From the NCBI GenBank assembly GCA_932521035.1, contig OW051495.1:9176001-9240000 (forward strand): DNA of 64,000 nucleotides, in the 5' to 3' direction. This DNA comes from Oscheius dolichura. Taxonomy: Eukaryota > Nematoda > Chromadorea > Rhabditida > Rhabditidae. The position numbers were made by a program, and so were the translations under genes. Position 1 is the stretch's first letter, and each line of letters begins with the position of its first letter. Positions 32,264-42,967 of the stretch are shown here, in pieces. Below the pieces are notes generated by a model. The model saw nothing but the letters and a program-made list of their open reading frames with translations. It ran no database searches and was not told where the DNA came from.

Positions 32264-34481
32264 TTAGTACATTTTATTCAACCGTATTGTCTTCAAATGT
32301 ACTTCTTGTCGTATTTTAGTTGGCGTCTTCGTGCGCCTCTCGGCGAGCTGCTGCCCGGGTGCGCGGCGCCTCGTACCGCTGGTCTTCTTCGCCTCCGGTC
32401 CCTGAGCCTTCTTCTCCGCTTCGCCGCGTCCAGTCCTCTTTGGAAGGTCTCCTCGCCCAGTCGCAGTCGGCGGGGGAGTCAGCTCCTCCTTCTGCGAATA
32501 GTGGCTGTCGTCCGTCGAATGGTAGCTGTCGCCGTCCTGCCTTTCTTCCGGCTGCTGATCAAGCGAGGAGATGCTGCCACTCGTCGTCTTCTCCTGGTCT
32601 TCACTCTTCTCGGCATCTTCGACCTCCTCCGTAGATCCGCTCCAACCATCGGTAGATGCAGCGTCCCTCGTCTCCACGCTGAAGCCGTCTTCCGTCTCGT
32701 CCGCCTCCCTGGCTCGCTCGTTGTTCTCCTCCAGAGAACGGCCCCACTGGGTAGCGTCGAAGTCAACCGGCGCCTCCTCTATTTCTACCATCCGGAATCT
32801 CTTTCCTCCAACCATGAAGATGTTGTCGATGGTGAAGAGTCCGGTATGTTTGATAGTTTGATCAAACGCAACATCATTTCTAAAACATGTTGTGTTATGC
32901 AGTTGAAAGAAAAAAACTTACATTTCATCGTTTTCGCTGGCGAAGGCAGAACGCTCGTCTGAGATAGAAGCGCCCAGCGAGACCACCGTAATCCGCTGGA
33001 AAGCGTGAGACGGAGTGTTCTCGCGGTTCTTGTCCAGGCAAAAAAACGTCTTGAGGTCCACGAGATGAGCATTTTGCCCTATGAAGACGGCTGGCACTTT
33101 GACGGCAACGCAGTGGAGAAGGCTTACAATATCCATAGTTCCATAAAAACGCCGATAGGTAATGTAAAAATGGCTAATAAATAAGAGAGAGATTGACAGC
33201 TATAATTTGAAATGACTCATTTGGCGCTGTATTTCAGTATTTATCGAACAGAAATTGAATTTGGTAGTCAGAATGAGAAATAAAGACACCTTTGGTTTAG
33301 TGAAAGACTTAGCGTCCTGTGGTAGTACACCTTTACAAGCGATTTTTCCTCTACAAACGGTTACTTACCTCAACAAAAAACCACGGCCAGACGGTCTTCA
33401 GCAAATTGGCCCTTACGGCTCTAATCATCCCACAATAATCATCAGCAGCAACAAGAGGATTCATCTGAAAACCAAATTGTAGATATCAGGAAGAAAGAAG
33501 ATTTAAAAATATAAAAGAGGGTGACAAACACATGCAGGCGCCTTCTACAGAGTATCGGCGTGTCCAACCTGGTAAAACATCAAGTATAAACCGTTTTAGG
33601 GTCAGTTTTTGCTGATTTCTCATGGTAAAGTTACTTTTAAACGGGTACCGAAGTCAGGGAGAAAAGGTCAGCTCTATTGAGAGGCACCGTGGCCGACGGC
33701 CGATATCTATGCTTCTCGTTGTCTTTTTTGTTCGGGCATCGGTCGAAATCTCAGGCTTTGACAAAAACAAAAGCGATACCATTTTTGGCCTCTGGCTGAC
33801 CGAACTAGCGGCCTGCTGCTAGGAAAAGGCTTAATTCTGATAAAACGCTGTCGATTCCTCCCTGCTACGCTCCCAAATTTTGGAAAGAATTGAGGTAGGA
33901 GACGGCGACAAGTACCAACGAATGACACTACTCCCGTTTCGCGAGCTCAAAAAACATTGTGACTTTTCCCGAAAATTTGAGGATCGCTTCCTCCTCACTG
34001 CCTCACTTTGAGGATCTCTGGAACGCGCAGTTCGACTCGACTAAAATTATTGGTTCGAATGAGCCTAGTCTCGCCATGTGGGGCTGTGAAACGTTCGGCA
34101 CATAAGTATACACTTTAAAATATTACTCACCAGCATGAAGTTGGGGTTCCTGTACAACGCGAGGACCGCATTGGGGACAACGGCATCGGGCACGGGACCA
34201 ATAATGAATGTGCCATTGTTGTTGTTTTCCTGGTTCCTTTCGCGCCCTTCACCATCAACGGATTCGCTTTTTTCAGAGTCCAGTAAAGTTAGATTGAAGT
34301 CGATCATCTGCACATCTTCACCGCGGTCGTAGTCGCTCCTTTCGCTCCAATCGATTGGAGAGCCGGCTCGGGTCGTGTCTTCTTTTCTTCCAAGACCAAG
34401 AGAGTTGGCAGTAATATCCAAGCGCGTACTTTCGAATTGAGGCGGGCCCAGATCATCTTCTTCTACAGACGAATTTGACAT
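32264..34481 (-). CDS. unrecognised acidic protein
   Basis: I do not recognise a family. Exon 1 from 34481 starts MSNSSVEEDDLGPPQFEST and is acidic and Asn-rich, ending NPNFML at a GTGAGT donor (near 34130). Exon 2 (about 33465-33370) starts after TTTTCAG and reads MNPLVAADDYCGMIRAVR to FFVE, phase 0 at both ends. Exon 3 is probably joined at the AAATTATAG acceptor (33199) and reads DIVSLLHCVAVKVPAVFIG, then NAHLVDLKTFFCLDKN. Its ENDE|INDV junction (intron about 32880-32920) leads to VAFDQTIKHTGLF and a long Glu/Asp/Ser-rich tail with basic Arg/Lys patches (GTRRRAPGQQ) up to 32264. The middle looks folded and the tail disordered. Exon 2 has no stop and cannot be terminal, which supports one gene rather than two. 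The join between exons 2 and 3 is the weakest point. Confidence 0.5.
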
Positions 34482-35483
34482 TGTACAGGAGCAGACCGGC
34501 TGGTGGCGGAATAACGAGAGCAGTGAAAGGATTACAGATATTTCAGCTTCACGTTGACTCTTAAGCCGCTTACTGACCAATTAAAGATTAGCCGTACTAT
34601 ACGATTAGCCGGGAAACTAGTTTTACCCGCGGTTTTCTTGTTCTACAAAATATTCCCGAGCTGATAAAGAGCCATCATTCATTCCAGAGAACATCAATCG
34701 GCTCACCTCACGCCGAATCTATTCAAAGAGGCTAGAACCAATTGGCCAGAAGTAGTATTTCCATAAAAACTGGGTTCTTCTTGCGAAAGGGGCCCGATCT
34801 TTTTTCTCCATAGGTTCCTGCCTGGAATGTAATGGAATGTAATAGGAGCCCAGCGCCGTCTCCCTCTGTTCCGCGTAAACGGCATCTCTTCTTTTTACGT
34901 GCCAAAAAGGAAGGATTGGGCTTCTTTGTTTTAGCCCGACCCTACCTTTGATCAAAATCTCAAGTGTATAGCGTACGGCTGCCGGGGCCCACTATTTACC
35001 TGTTTGTTTTGTGAATAATCGAGTCACATCAGGTTGGCATTGCGCAATCACCTCTAGCAGCAGCTTCGTACCGCCCAACCCAGTATAATTCGAGATTTTC
35101 TCCTGGCAATAACAGCCCTTCTTGGCTCCTCGAATTTCTTCTCTCTTGTTTTAGAACTCCATTAATTCGCTTCCTTATCTTTCCTCTGAAGCCCGTAAGA
35201 GGCAAGACCAAAGAATCGTAGGCTTCTATAGAAAATCCAGAAAACGGAAAGACCAACAGAGCCACACGTCATCCTGTGATATTGGGCTATTCCATCCCTT
35301 TTTCAAGTTTACCGTTCTCTAACCTCTGATATCACTCTGCAAATAAATAAAAAGACCCTGACTCACTGAGACTGTCAGTGTTATGACTGTCACCCTCTTT
35401 AACCTCCTCATCCTGTTATTCCTCCATCTCTCCTTTTTATTTTTATCCGACAGCGTCATTTCCACATTTCCTCTTATTTTAGA
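34482..35483. other. intergenic region between divergent genes
   Basis: About 1 kb lies between the minus-strand acidic gene and the plus-strand claudin-like gene. Minus-strand open frames at 34703-34885 and 35029-35265 show no splice-supported coding pattern or motif. The region probably contains both promoters. Confidence 0.3.
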
Positions 35484-36474
35484 ATGCCCTACCCTGTTCA
35501 CTACTACCACAGATATTCCGTCTGTGCCACAATCAGCTATGCCGCCTTCATGATCGCCTGTATCGCGGCTACGGCCACGGCTCTTTTCACTAATTGTAAG
35601 TTTATTCGAATTCTACAGTAAGAAAGAGAAGCTCAAGCTTTTGGTCGCAATCCTAGTCCAGAAAAGCTCGTTTTTTGAGGTGGTAAGCTCAAAAATCCCC
35701 TAAAAAGGTGCCAGCGGCTAAAATCCCTCCAAATCATCGATAAACACGAAAATTCCCCTTTTCAGATTGGTCCGTAGCTAAAACGGGCTTCGGTTTCACT
35801 GAGAGAACCTTCAACCAGGGCCTAATGCCCTGGACCTGCCCCCAAGGAGGCAATTGTGACCGTTGGTGGGACTACGAGCCCACTTGGCACCATGCCGTCC
35901 TCATCATGATGGGTATATCCCTAATTATTGAGATCTTCGCTCTATTTTGGTCCTTCCTAGCCATGTGAGTTGATCACCCTTCAAATCCTCAAGTGTTGGG
36001 GTGGTATTTGCTCAATTGAAAGGGCAAAAACGAGAGAAATAGACGGCTTTCAGTTGTCCCTGTTGCTGTAAGAGATATATTAATCACCCCCTGTCACTGT
36101 TTGCTCTGGTACCAACACTTCTGCTGACAGCTTCTTTGGTAGTCTATGGCATTAATAACAACGACCTCTACCGTAAGTTAGAGCCGTACTTTACAGGAAT
36201 TGCCAAGAATTGGATATCGGGGGTCCTAAAACGAAGGCAACCCATTATTGTACTCCTTTCGGAATCTAAAAAAGCCAGTGAATTTCTGACAGTTCTTCTA
36301 ACACTTTTTTGTAAACAGCAAATATACAGCATTCCAGAGGATCCGAACTTTTCGATGGGACTGAAGACCGACTTGGGGTGGTCGTTCTGGGTGACTGTTG
36401 GTGCAGCTGCCATGGCACTGATCGACGTCTTTGTTGGCGCCATGGCGGCACATGCTAATGACAGGGCAATCTGA
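35484..36474 (+). CDS. claudin/PMP22-like four-pass membrane protein
   Basis: Four exons, phases checked: 35484-35595, 35766-35964, 36054-36172 and 36338-36474, giving 188 residues. The start at 35484 follows TTTTAG by one base. TM1 is CATISYAAFMIACIAATATAL. The first extracellular loop has FTERTFNQGLMPWTCPQGGN, resembling the W..GLW..C..C loop of claudins with changes. TM2 is AVLIMMGISLIIEIFALFW, TM3 is SLFALVPTLLLTASLVVYG after a Cys-rich cytoplasmic turn (CPCCCKR), and TM4 is WSFWVTVGAAAMALIDVFVG. The C terminus HANDRAI is short. Topology and length fit the claudin-like superfamily, which forms cell-cell contacts or modulates channels. The last intron (165 bp) uses the acceptor ATTCCAG; an upstream ACAG would break the frame. 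Confidence 0.7.
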
Positions 36475-37221
36475 ACCAACACCTTTTTGAATTGACTCTG
36501 GATTGGCAGAACTTCACTCATCTGGGTTGTACAGAACTATTGACTACAATAAAGTGTCGCAAAACGTGTGCGGGTTGTCGGTTGCAAAATTGTATATTTT
36601 AAATGTTGGTGCTAGAGGAGGATTTTGTTCGGTTAATTTCAAAAGTAGCTCGAACTGATAGCGGGGTTCAATTGCGTTAGGCTGAAAATAGTTGCGCTTC
36701 GCTTTTCACGCCGACGCAAAACGCGCTTCCTTTTGCTATAGTTACGGAAGTTACGAATATATGTAAATTTCTTTGTAATGAGTTTCCCGGTAGTTACACA
36801 TTATTGCTAGTAGAGAATAAATTGTTCCTAATAAAATTGTAAAATGATGTTAATTTTGGGAGCTTTTTTGTACGGGGGGTACCACCACTAATCAGGTACA
36901 TCTCCACCTTCTGAGGCAATTTTTGACAGTTGAAACCCAAATATAGAACTGGCTATCGCCTTGTTTAGGACTCCTCAATGGAAAGAATCGTAGTGATACG
37001 AACAAGTTTGCTATAAAATAGAAAAGGTCGGCTCCTAATGAAAATTGTATTGGATTTTCCCATTGAAGCTCCGGGTGCTGATCAATTTGCCTTTTTCTAT
37101 TCTCTAAAACTTACCTGAACAGAACGAAAGCGAGATAGCTGACATTGTGTGCTTCGCTTTTAATAGGGGAGCTTCCGCTTTGCTTCAGAGTAAACATTCT
37201 TCTCACTTCGTCTTCTGTACA
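36475..37221. other. intergenic region
   Basis: Holds the 3' end of the claudin-like gene, with AATAAAG at about 36549, and upstream DNA of the F-box cluster. No other gene was recognised. Confidence 0.3.
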
Positions 37222-38296
37222 ATGGTCGGGTTCGATCTTCTATCTCTCTATCCAACTCTATTGGAAAAAGTCATCAATAAGGTTTGCTGGCTTCCTTTAA
37301 TCCAATAAAAAAAATATTCCAGATGGAAGGGAAAAGTTATTTCCGTCTGCAACAGACATGCCGCGATATGAAGGAATTCATTCACACCAATCGCCATATC
37401 TCTGTTTATGCAGACGAATCTTTTTCCCTAGAATATAATATCGACAGTTGTTCTTGGAAGTTCGGTATTCATGAGAATCCACCGATCATCGGGAAATACG
37501 ACCCTGGCTACCGCTATAACGTTGACATTGCAGTGCTTTATGGAACTCGATTAAAGCGAGTTGGACTTCGTGGTCAGTTGTTCATTTTTCATTTTTATCC
37601 TCCAATTCTAGACCTCAAAAAAGATTTCGATACCTTATGTACTTCCCTGGTGAAAAGTCGAATAACCTGTGAGGACTTAAATATTCGAAGCTGGGGTGAC
37701 AGCAATGAAGTGTTGGAAACAGTCTTGGAGATTGTAAAGCCGACGCGGGCAGGTCTGGACATTCGGGAATCTAATGGATATGAAGCCCTTTTGCGTTCAA
37801 AGACCCTCGTATGTTTTATCCCTTTTTCTTATCAAATTTTATTTTCAGAAAGGCGTTTGTGTTCGGATGAAGCCATCTGATATCGCAGTTGTCGTGCCAA
37901 AACTCCTCCTTAGGTTCGCGAAAGTGGGAATCGGCTTGGGTTCGTATTCAGTCAAATTGGACACTTATCGCCAGTTCCTAGAGGTAAAGGAGACACTATA
38001 GAAAAAGTATATTGTGTATTTTTTAGATCCTTTATTCCCAACCATGGCCAGGCCTTCGCAAATTCGACATTCACACCACATGGAGAACCTATGATGCGCC
38101 ATCTGACGAGGAATTAGCTGAGGAGTTCAGCGGCTTCAACTTCACAGCAAAAGAAGATGAGAAATCTGAATATACGATCTACGTTATGATGGAATTGCCT
38201 CAACAATTTCCCCCAGGATCTACCTGTAAACTCACCTTTGAAACTGGCGGCTGGGCTGATGCGTGGTTGATATATCAGTGTGACGAGTCTTTGTGA
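37222..38296 (+). CDS. F-box family protein (intact)
   Basis: Five exons with consistent phase: 37222-37281, 37323-37572, 37612-37808, 37849-37983 and 38027-38296, about 304 residues. The F-box spans exons 1 and 2 (DLLSLYPTLLEKVINK, then SYFRLQQTCRDMKEFI), matching the L-P..LL..I....R.VC+.+ pattern. Exon 3 has SRITCEDLNIRSW and the helix LEIVKPTRAGLDI. Exon 4 has KPSDIAVVVPKLLLRFAKV. Exon 5 ends ELPQQFPPGSTCKLTFE and CDESL. The LKP-type motif in exon 3 resembles the FTH/DUF38 region of Caenorhabditis F-box proteins, so substrate recruitment to SCF ubiquitin ligases is the likely role. Exon 1 is exactly 60 bp in this gene and in those at 40470, 41531 and 59931. It is the reference copy for the family here. 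Confidence 0.8.
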
Positions 38297-38504
38297 TCTA
38301 GACTTAGTATTGCTCTTATTTTACATAATAAACAATTTTTCTAAATTGTCAGGAGCTGATGTGGCACATATAGTCAATTTTTTAATCCTTTATTTCTAGT
38401 TGAGAACTGTGCCCCGGGATTAGTTCCGGGCGGTACCCTTTACTAGGCTGACCCACATGCGGTAGGAAAAAATCTCTGCCCATTTAATTTTCTGGTTCAG
38501 ATTT

Positions 38505-38740
38505 TACGTGCTTGTAAGCCTCCTCCGCTATGCTGCGAATTTATCTTTACTACGAAATGGGAAAGGGAGTCCATGATTCGTAAAAGAGTCGTCAAGAATG
38601 AATTGCGTCGATTCAAATTGGCGGACGAAACCGAAAATCAGAATGTATCTGCTCGATAGAGCTGCCCTCACGTTTCCCTAAAGGAGCTTCATGTAAAGTG
38701 GTCTTTAGAATGGTAAAAAGGTCCTGGGGCACCCCGACAG
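38505..38740 (+). pseudogene. F-box gene fragment (last exon only)
   Basis: The sequence resembles the fifth exon of the neighbouring F-box genes. It has CCEFIFTTKWERES, an acidic linker, and, in another frame, ELPSRFPKGASCKVVFR, matching the family's ELPQQFPPGSTCKLTFE. The two parts are in different frames with an in-frame stop between them, and no exons 1-4 precede it. It is a degraded relic of a tandem copy. Confidence 0.6.
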
Positions 38741-39098
38741 TATGTAAGGCTGATATCGTCTATCATGTAGAAGAAGATGCTGGCGAATACGACTACTCAG
38801 CTGCTGAACCTCGCCGCCATCACGCATTCGATTTATATCTTTAGCATACGTTCTAGTACATATAAGTACGTTCTTGTACATATAAGAATACATAATTATG
38901 ATTTCTAAAGATGGCTGCCTTCTATTTTATGTTATCACGGAGTAAAATAAAGACTTGCTGATTCTTTGTTCCATTTTCTACCCTTTTTACTTCGCCAACC
39001 CAACAATTTATGGATTTATTGTCTTGAATATATTGTTTTAACTATTCAAAGTTTGAAATACGCTCACAAAGAGAAAGAAGAAAGACACTTTCACAATT

Positions 39099-40218
39099 AT
39101 GGGACAAGACGTCGCCTCATTGAAAATCGTTCCGAGTTCTTTGAGAGACACGCGAAAAATTCCAGTTTTCTATTTGTCCGCCTCTTCTTTTTCTCTTTTC
39201 CAATAAATTTCCCCCTCCTTTGAAAATATTTCAGCTCCAGGGAAAGAGCTTCATTCGTCTTCGGCAGACATGCCACGGCATAGACCAATTTGTTAAAACA
39301 CATCGGAAGATTTCCGTTCAAACTGGATGGAATCTATGATGTCAAAATAAACAAGAATGGCACCGTTTATTTGAAGGGTGAAGATGATTTTGTCCCAAGA
39401 GGGATATACGCTGTACGACTAGAGAGCCTCTATCTAAACCGTTCGATTTAATTTTTTTACAATCAACTATTGTATTATTATAGACGGCTTAGAATATTTC
39501 AAGAGTCTCTTGGAGTGCCTAAATAGATGTAGAATCACATGCGAGAAATTATATATGACACAGAATACCGAATGGTCGCCCGGTATCTGTGCGCGTCTCT
39601 TCGAGACGGTGAAACCTGAAACCGTTGTATTGCATAGCCTAGAAATACATCGTTATGAAGTCCTTTTGGATGCAAAATCAGTGGTAATCTACCTGCTTTC
39701 TTTCTTGTTTTTTAGTGATAATTTTAGAAAACAGTAATCGACCCAAGCGAAGTCATTCATGCGGCAACGAGATTGTTTCCCGCCTTTCCACGTGTAAAAT
39801 TTGATGCCGAGTTGTCGCGAACCTCGGATCATTTTGTTTTACTTCGAGAAGTGCTACAAGTAATTCAAATTACCTCATATATTTCATTATTTTATAGATT
39901 CTCCGTTCCCAATCGTTAGAAAATCTCCGCAATTTCTATTTCGGATTATCGTTTTTCTTTACGGCTCCACCTTCTTTGAGTAAATTGCGTGAAGAGTTTC
40001 CTGATTCAACGTGGGCAGAAGGGATAATGGATGACCATAATGTGACATTTACCATGGTGGATGCACCCGGAGCTCCTCAGCGATATAAATTCTATGTCCA
40101 ACGTGTCCCTCATGGTCACTATTATATCATCCGATGGGGGAAATCGATCATCACAATTCTATTTTCTATTCTCATAGGCCTTTTTAATCGTATCCCAACC
40201 GCTCAATTTCTAGAGTAG
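39099..40218 (+). pseudogene. F-box family gene with a frameshift in exon 2
   Basis: Likely exons: first exon from ATG 39099 (weakly matching, SLKIVPSSLRDTRKI), exon 2 from 39235 (SFIRLRQTCHGIDQFVKTH), exon 3 from about 39484 (GLEYFKSLLECL, RITCEKLYM, ETVKPETVVLHS), exon 4 from about 39731 (KTVIDPSEVIHAATRLFPAF) and exon 5 from about 39898 to 40218. Within exon 2 the frame shifts by one base between about 39306 and 39328: KISV is read in one frame and FKLDGIYDVKINKNG plus YAVRLESLYL in another. Everything after is open and in phase. The C terminus is extended by a hydrophobic stretch (IITILFSILIGLF) not seen in sisters. It could be a recent pseudogene, or a sequencing indel could hide an intact gene. 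Confidence 0.55.
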
Positions 40219-40469
40219 ATGAACACAAATTGGCATCACGTTCAACTCTATTTGTTCTTACCCGGTTTTTTTTGCTAATAAACCAGTATCTATTTGGCAG
40301 TTTTATGTTCAGAAGGATGATGCTTTTTTTATCCTTTCTAACGGAAGGCTTTCTTTCGTTAAATGTCAGCCTTGACGTCTTGTTGAAAATGGTTCTGCTA
40401 TCAGGGATAAGCGGGAAATATCCCCACGGTTCAAAATACAAATCGTTCACGCGTCGCCTTCCGCCGAAT

Positions 40470-42583
40470 ATGCCAGGATTTCCTCTTCTGAATGTTCCTC
40501 CAGAAAACTTTGTGAAGATAATTAATAAGGTATTTCTTTTTCTAGCTATTCTTTTAGATTAAAAACGTTCAGGTTAATGAGAGAACCTACTATCGTCTGC
40601 AGAAGACGGGCCGGGGAGTGAATAAGGCCATCCGAGAGAACGACAAGATTTATGTCCGCTTCTGTGAGGCCGTTTCCTTCCGACTGAAATATGGCAAGAA
40701 CAAGAAGAAGTGGATGCTTCAGCTGAATGCTCCTAACACGGAAATGATTGTTGATATTGAAGCCTTCTATGGAATCAGGCTGCGTGTCCTGCATATGCCT
40801 GGTAAGCGATGCAATTTCCTGTTTTTTTATTCCAAATTTTCAGAAAATAACGAAGGTTTTAAAGAATTTGCCGAATCTTTGAAGGTCAACAAAGTGACGT
40901 GCGAAACTTTGATCATGTATGAATCTCACTGGCCCAATGAAGATTGCTCGGAAATTGTGGAGGTTCTGAAACCTGTTACTGTGGCAATGAACAGTGAGAG
41001 ATGCGATCGTTATACAGCTGTTTTCGGCTCAACAACTCTGGTAGGCTTCCCTAATTCTTACTCTTTTTTTATCTAAAAATTTAGAAGAATGTAACCGTCG
41101 GGCTGAAACATGCCGATATAGAGAACGCGGCTCCCCAACTGATGTCCACATTTTCCCAAGTGGATATTAATGTCCTTTTGGACGGAGACACGATTCCGTT
41201 TGATTCACTCCGGATGGTTCTTCAAGTAGGGGAAAAGAACGACGGAAAATATGGTACTTTCAGATGCTTCATAGCCAGTCCTTCCCGATACTTCGTCTGT
41301 TCAACTTTAAAACTGGTTGGATGAGTCGCGAGTCGCCTGTCCTGCCTTCCAATGAAAAATTGGAAGAAGAATTGCGAGACCTCAACCTAACTGTTGGCAG
41401 AATTCATGAAAAGACGATCTCAGCGAAGGTGGGCCTGCCCCTGTCTTCTGGAGGCGCTGTGTGTCGACTCTACCTCAAAAATGAAATCAGTTACTATTGT
41501 GAAGCGGTGCTACAATTCAGAAGTCCGGAAATGGCAGGATTCTCCCTCTTGGATCTGTCTCAGAAGAACTTCGAAAAAGTAGTTAATAAGGTAATTCTTT
41601 TTTCAGATTATTTTGTAATTTAAATGTTTCAGCTTCAAAGCTTTGGATATTTCCGTCTGCAGCAGACAGGATGGGAAGTGAATCAACTTATCCGAGCGAG
41701 CGACAACATATCTGTCCATCTCTGTAGAATGGTTCACCATAAATTGAAATTTGACACAAAGACCAAGAAGTGGATGCTTCGTATGACCTCTCATTTTCCT
41801 CCTCACCGACAGACCCTTGTTGATATTGAAGCATTCTACGGTACGAATCTAGGTTTCCTGGAAACTCCTGGTTAGTACTGATATCTTTTTTATATCCCAC
41901 ATTTCCAGCTAATTACGAAGACTTCAATCATTTCTCCGAAGTTCTGAAGGGAAATCGGATGACGTGTGGATGGTTGCTTCTAGACAAATCCCTGTGGACA
42001 ATCGAAGAGTGTGTAACAATTATGGAAGTTCTGAAACCGAAGACTATCTGTATTAACAGCAGGGGATGTGATCGTTTCAAGGCCCTTTTGCAGTCAACAA
42101 CGCTGGTAATTTCAACCAAATTTTGCCCAATTTCATTTGAAACTTTAGGAAAATGTTATAATGGTACTGAATCATGATTATGTTGAGCCGGCGATTTCTC
42201 AGCTCCTTCCCATGTTTTCCCTCGTGAATATCACTGTCAGCACTAATACGATCTCGTTTGATTTGCTCCGCAAGGCCTTACAGGTAACGGGGAAAGAATA
42301 ATAGAACAGATCTGAATAATTTTAGACCCTCTACAGTCAACCATTCCTGAAACTTTGCGAGTTCGCCTTCACTACATTCTGGGAAAGCCAGGACTTACCT
42401 TCGAAAGAACAAATCGAGGAGGAATTACGAGACTTCAACGCTTCCGTGGAAGAAACTCAGGAGAAAAAGATCTCTGTGAAGTTGAATCCATCCCCTCACT
42501 ATCGAAAATGTGATCCGGTTAGAATTGCCTTCGAAAATACAGGACGTTTTTGTAATGCAAAAATTAAATTCCGTGGTTTCTGA
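40470..42583 (+). CDS. double F-box protein: in-frame fusion of two tandem F-box genes
   Basis: Unit one starts at 40470 (MPGFPLLNVPPENFVKIINK, 60 bp exon). It continues TYYRLQKTGRGVNKAI, VDIEAFYGIRLRVL, the exon with VNKVTCETLIM and VLKPVTVAM, then KNVTVGLKHADIE, then an exon from about 41262 with LRLFNFKTGWMS. That exon has no stop. It runs straight through FRSPE into MAGFSLLDLSQKNFEKVVNK, ending at 41590, which is exactly the 60-base first exon of unit two. Unit two then follows the full plan (GYFRLQQTGWEVNQLI, VDIEAFYGTNLGFL, MTCGWLLLD, VLKPKTICIN, ENVIMVLNHDY, then TLYSQPFLKLCEF) to TGA at 42581-42583. The predicted product has two F-box-like regions and two recognition regions, about 590 residues. 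Alternatively TACAATTCAG at about 41510-41519 could act as a trans-splice acceptor for a separate unit two, but unit one would still lack a stop. Confidence 0.7.
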
Positions 42584-42967
42584 AGTCAAGTTGTGTATTG
42601 CCCTAAATTGTTATTTTTTTCTTCCACTCTACCCACGTACTAAATATAAAGCCATGTAGAATACCCAAGTTGCTTCCCATCTATTGTTAATTGAGTCAAA
42701 CACCTGTCCTTCTCCAGGGGCAAGAAGAGTTGTGGTAGAGCTTCCAACGAGTTAACAACGATGAATGCAAGAAGTTCTGCTTGAATCCAACGGTTGTTCA
42801 ATCTCATGCCGCCTCTGCTATTGTGAAACTTGCGCAAGACTGCCCTCTAAAACTCCTTCTCCCCATAACAATTTCTCAAAAAATTCAGTGTAGAACTTTA
42901 TTCTCAGCTAACATCTATGAGATCAACAATGTACCCAGAACCCGGAAACGTCGAAGACGATGTGCTC
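42584..42967. other. spacer between convergent genes
   Basis: This holds the 3' flanks of the plus-strand F-box fusion and the minus-strand mosaic membrane protein. No gene was recognised. Confidence 0.3.

Noticed and set aside
32240-32962. 240-codon plus-strand frame (Leu/Arg-rich)
   Set aside because: Antisense to the acidic minus-strand exon; its start and composition are by-products of Glu/Ser-rich coding.
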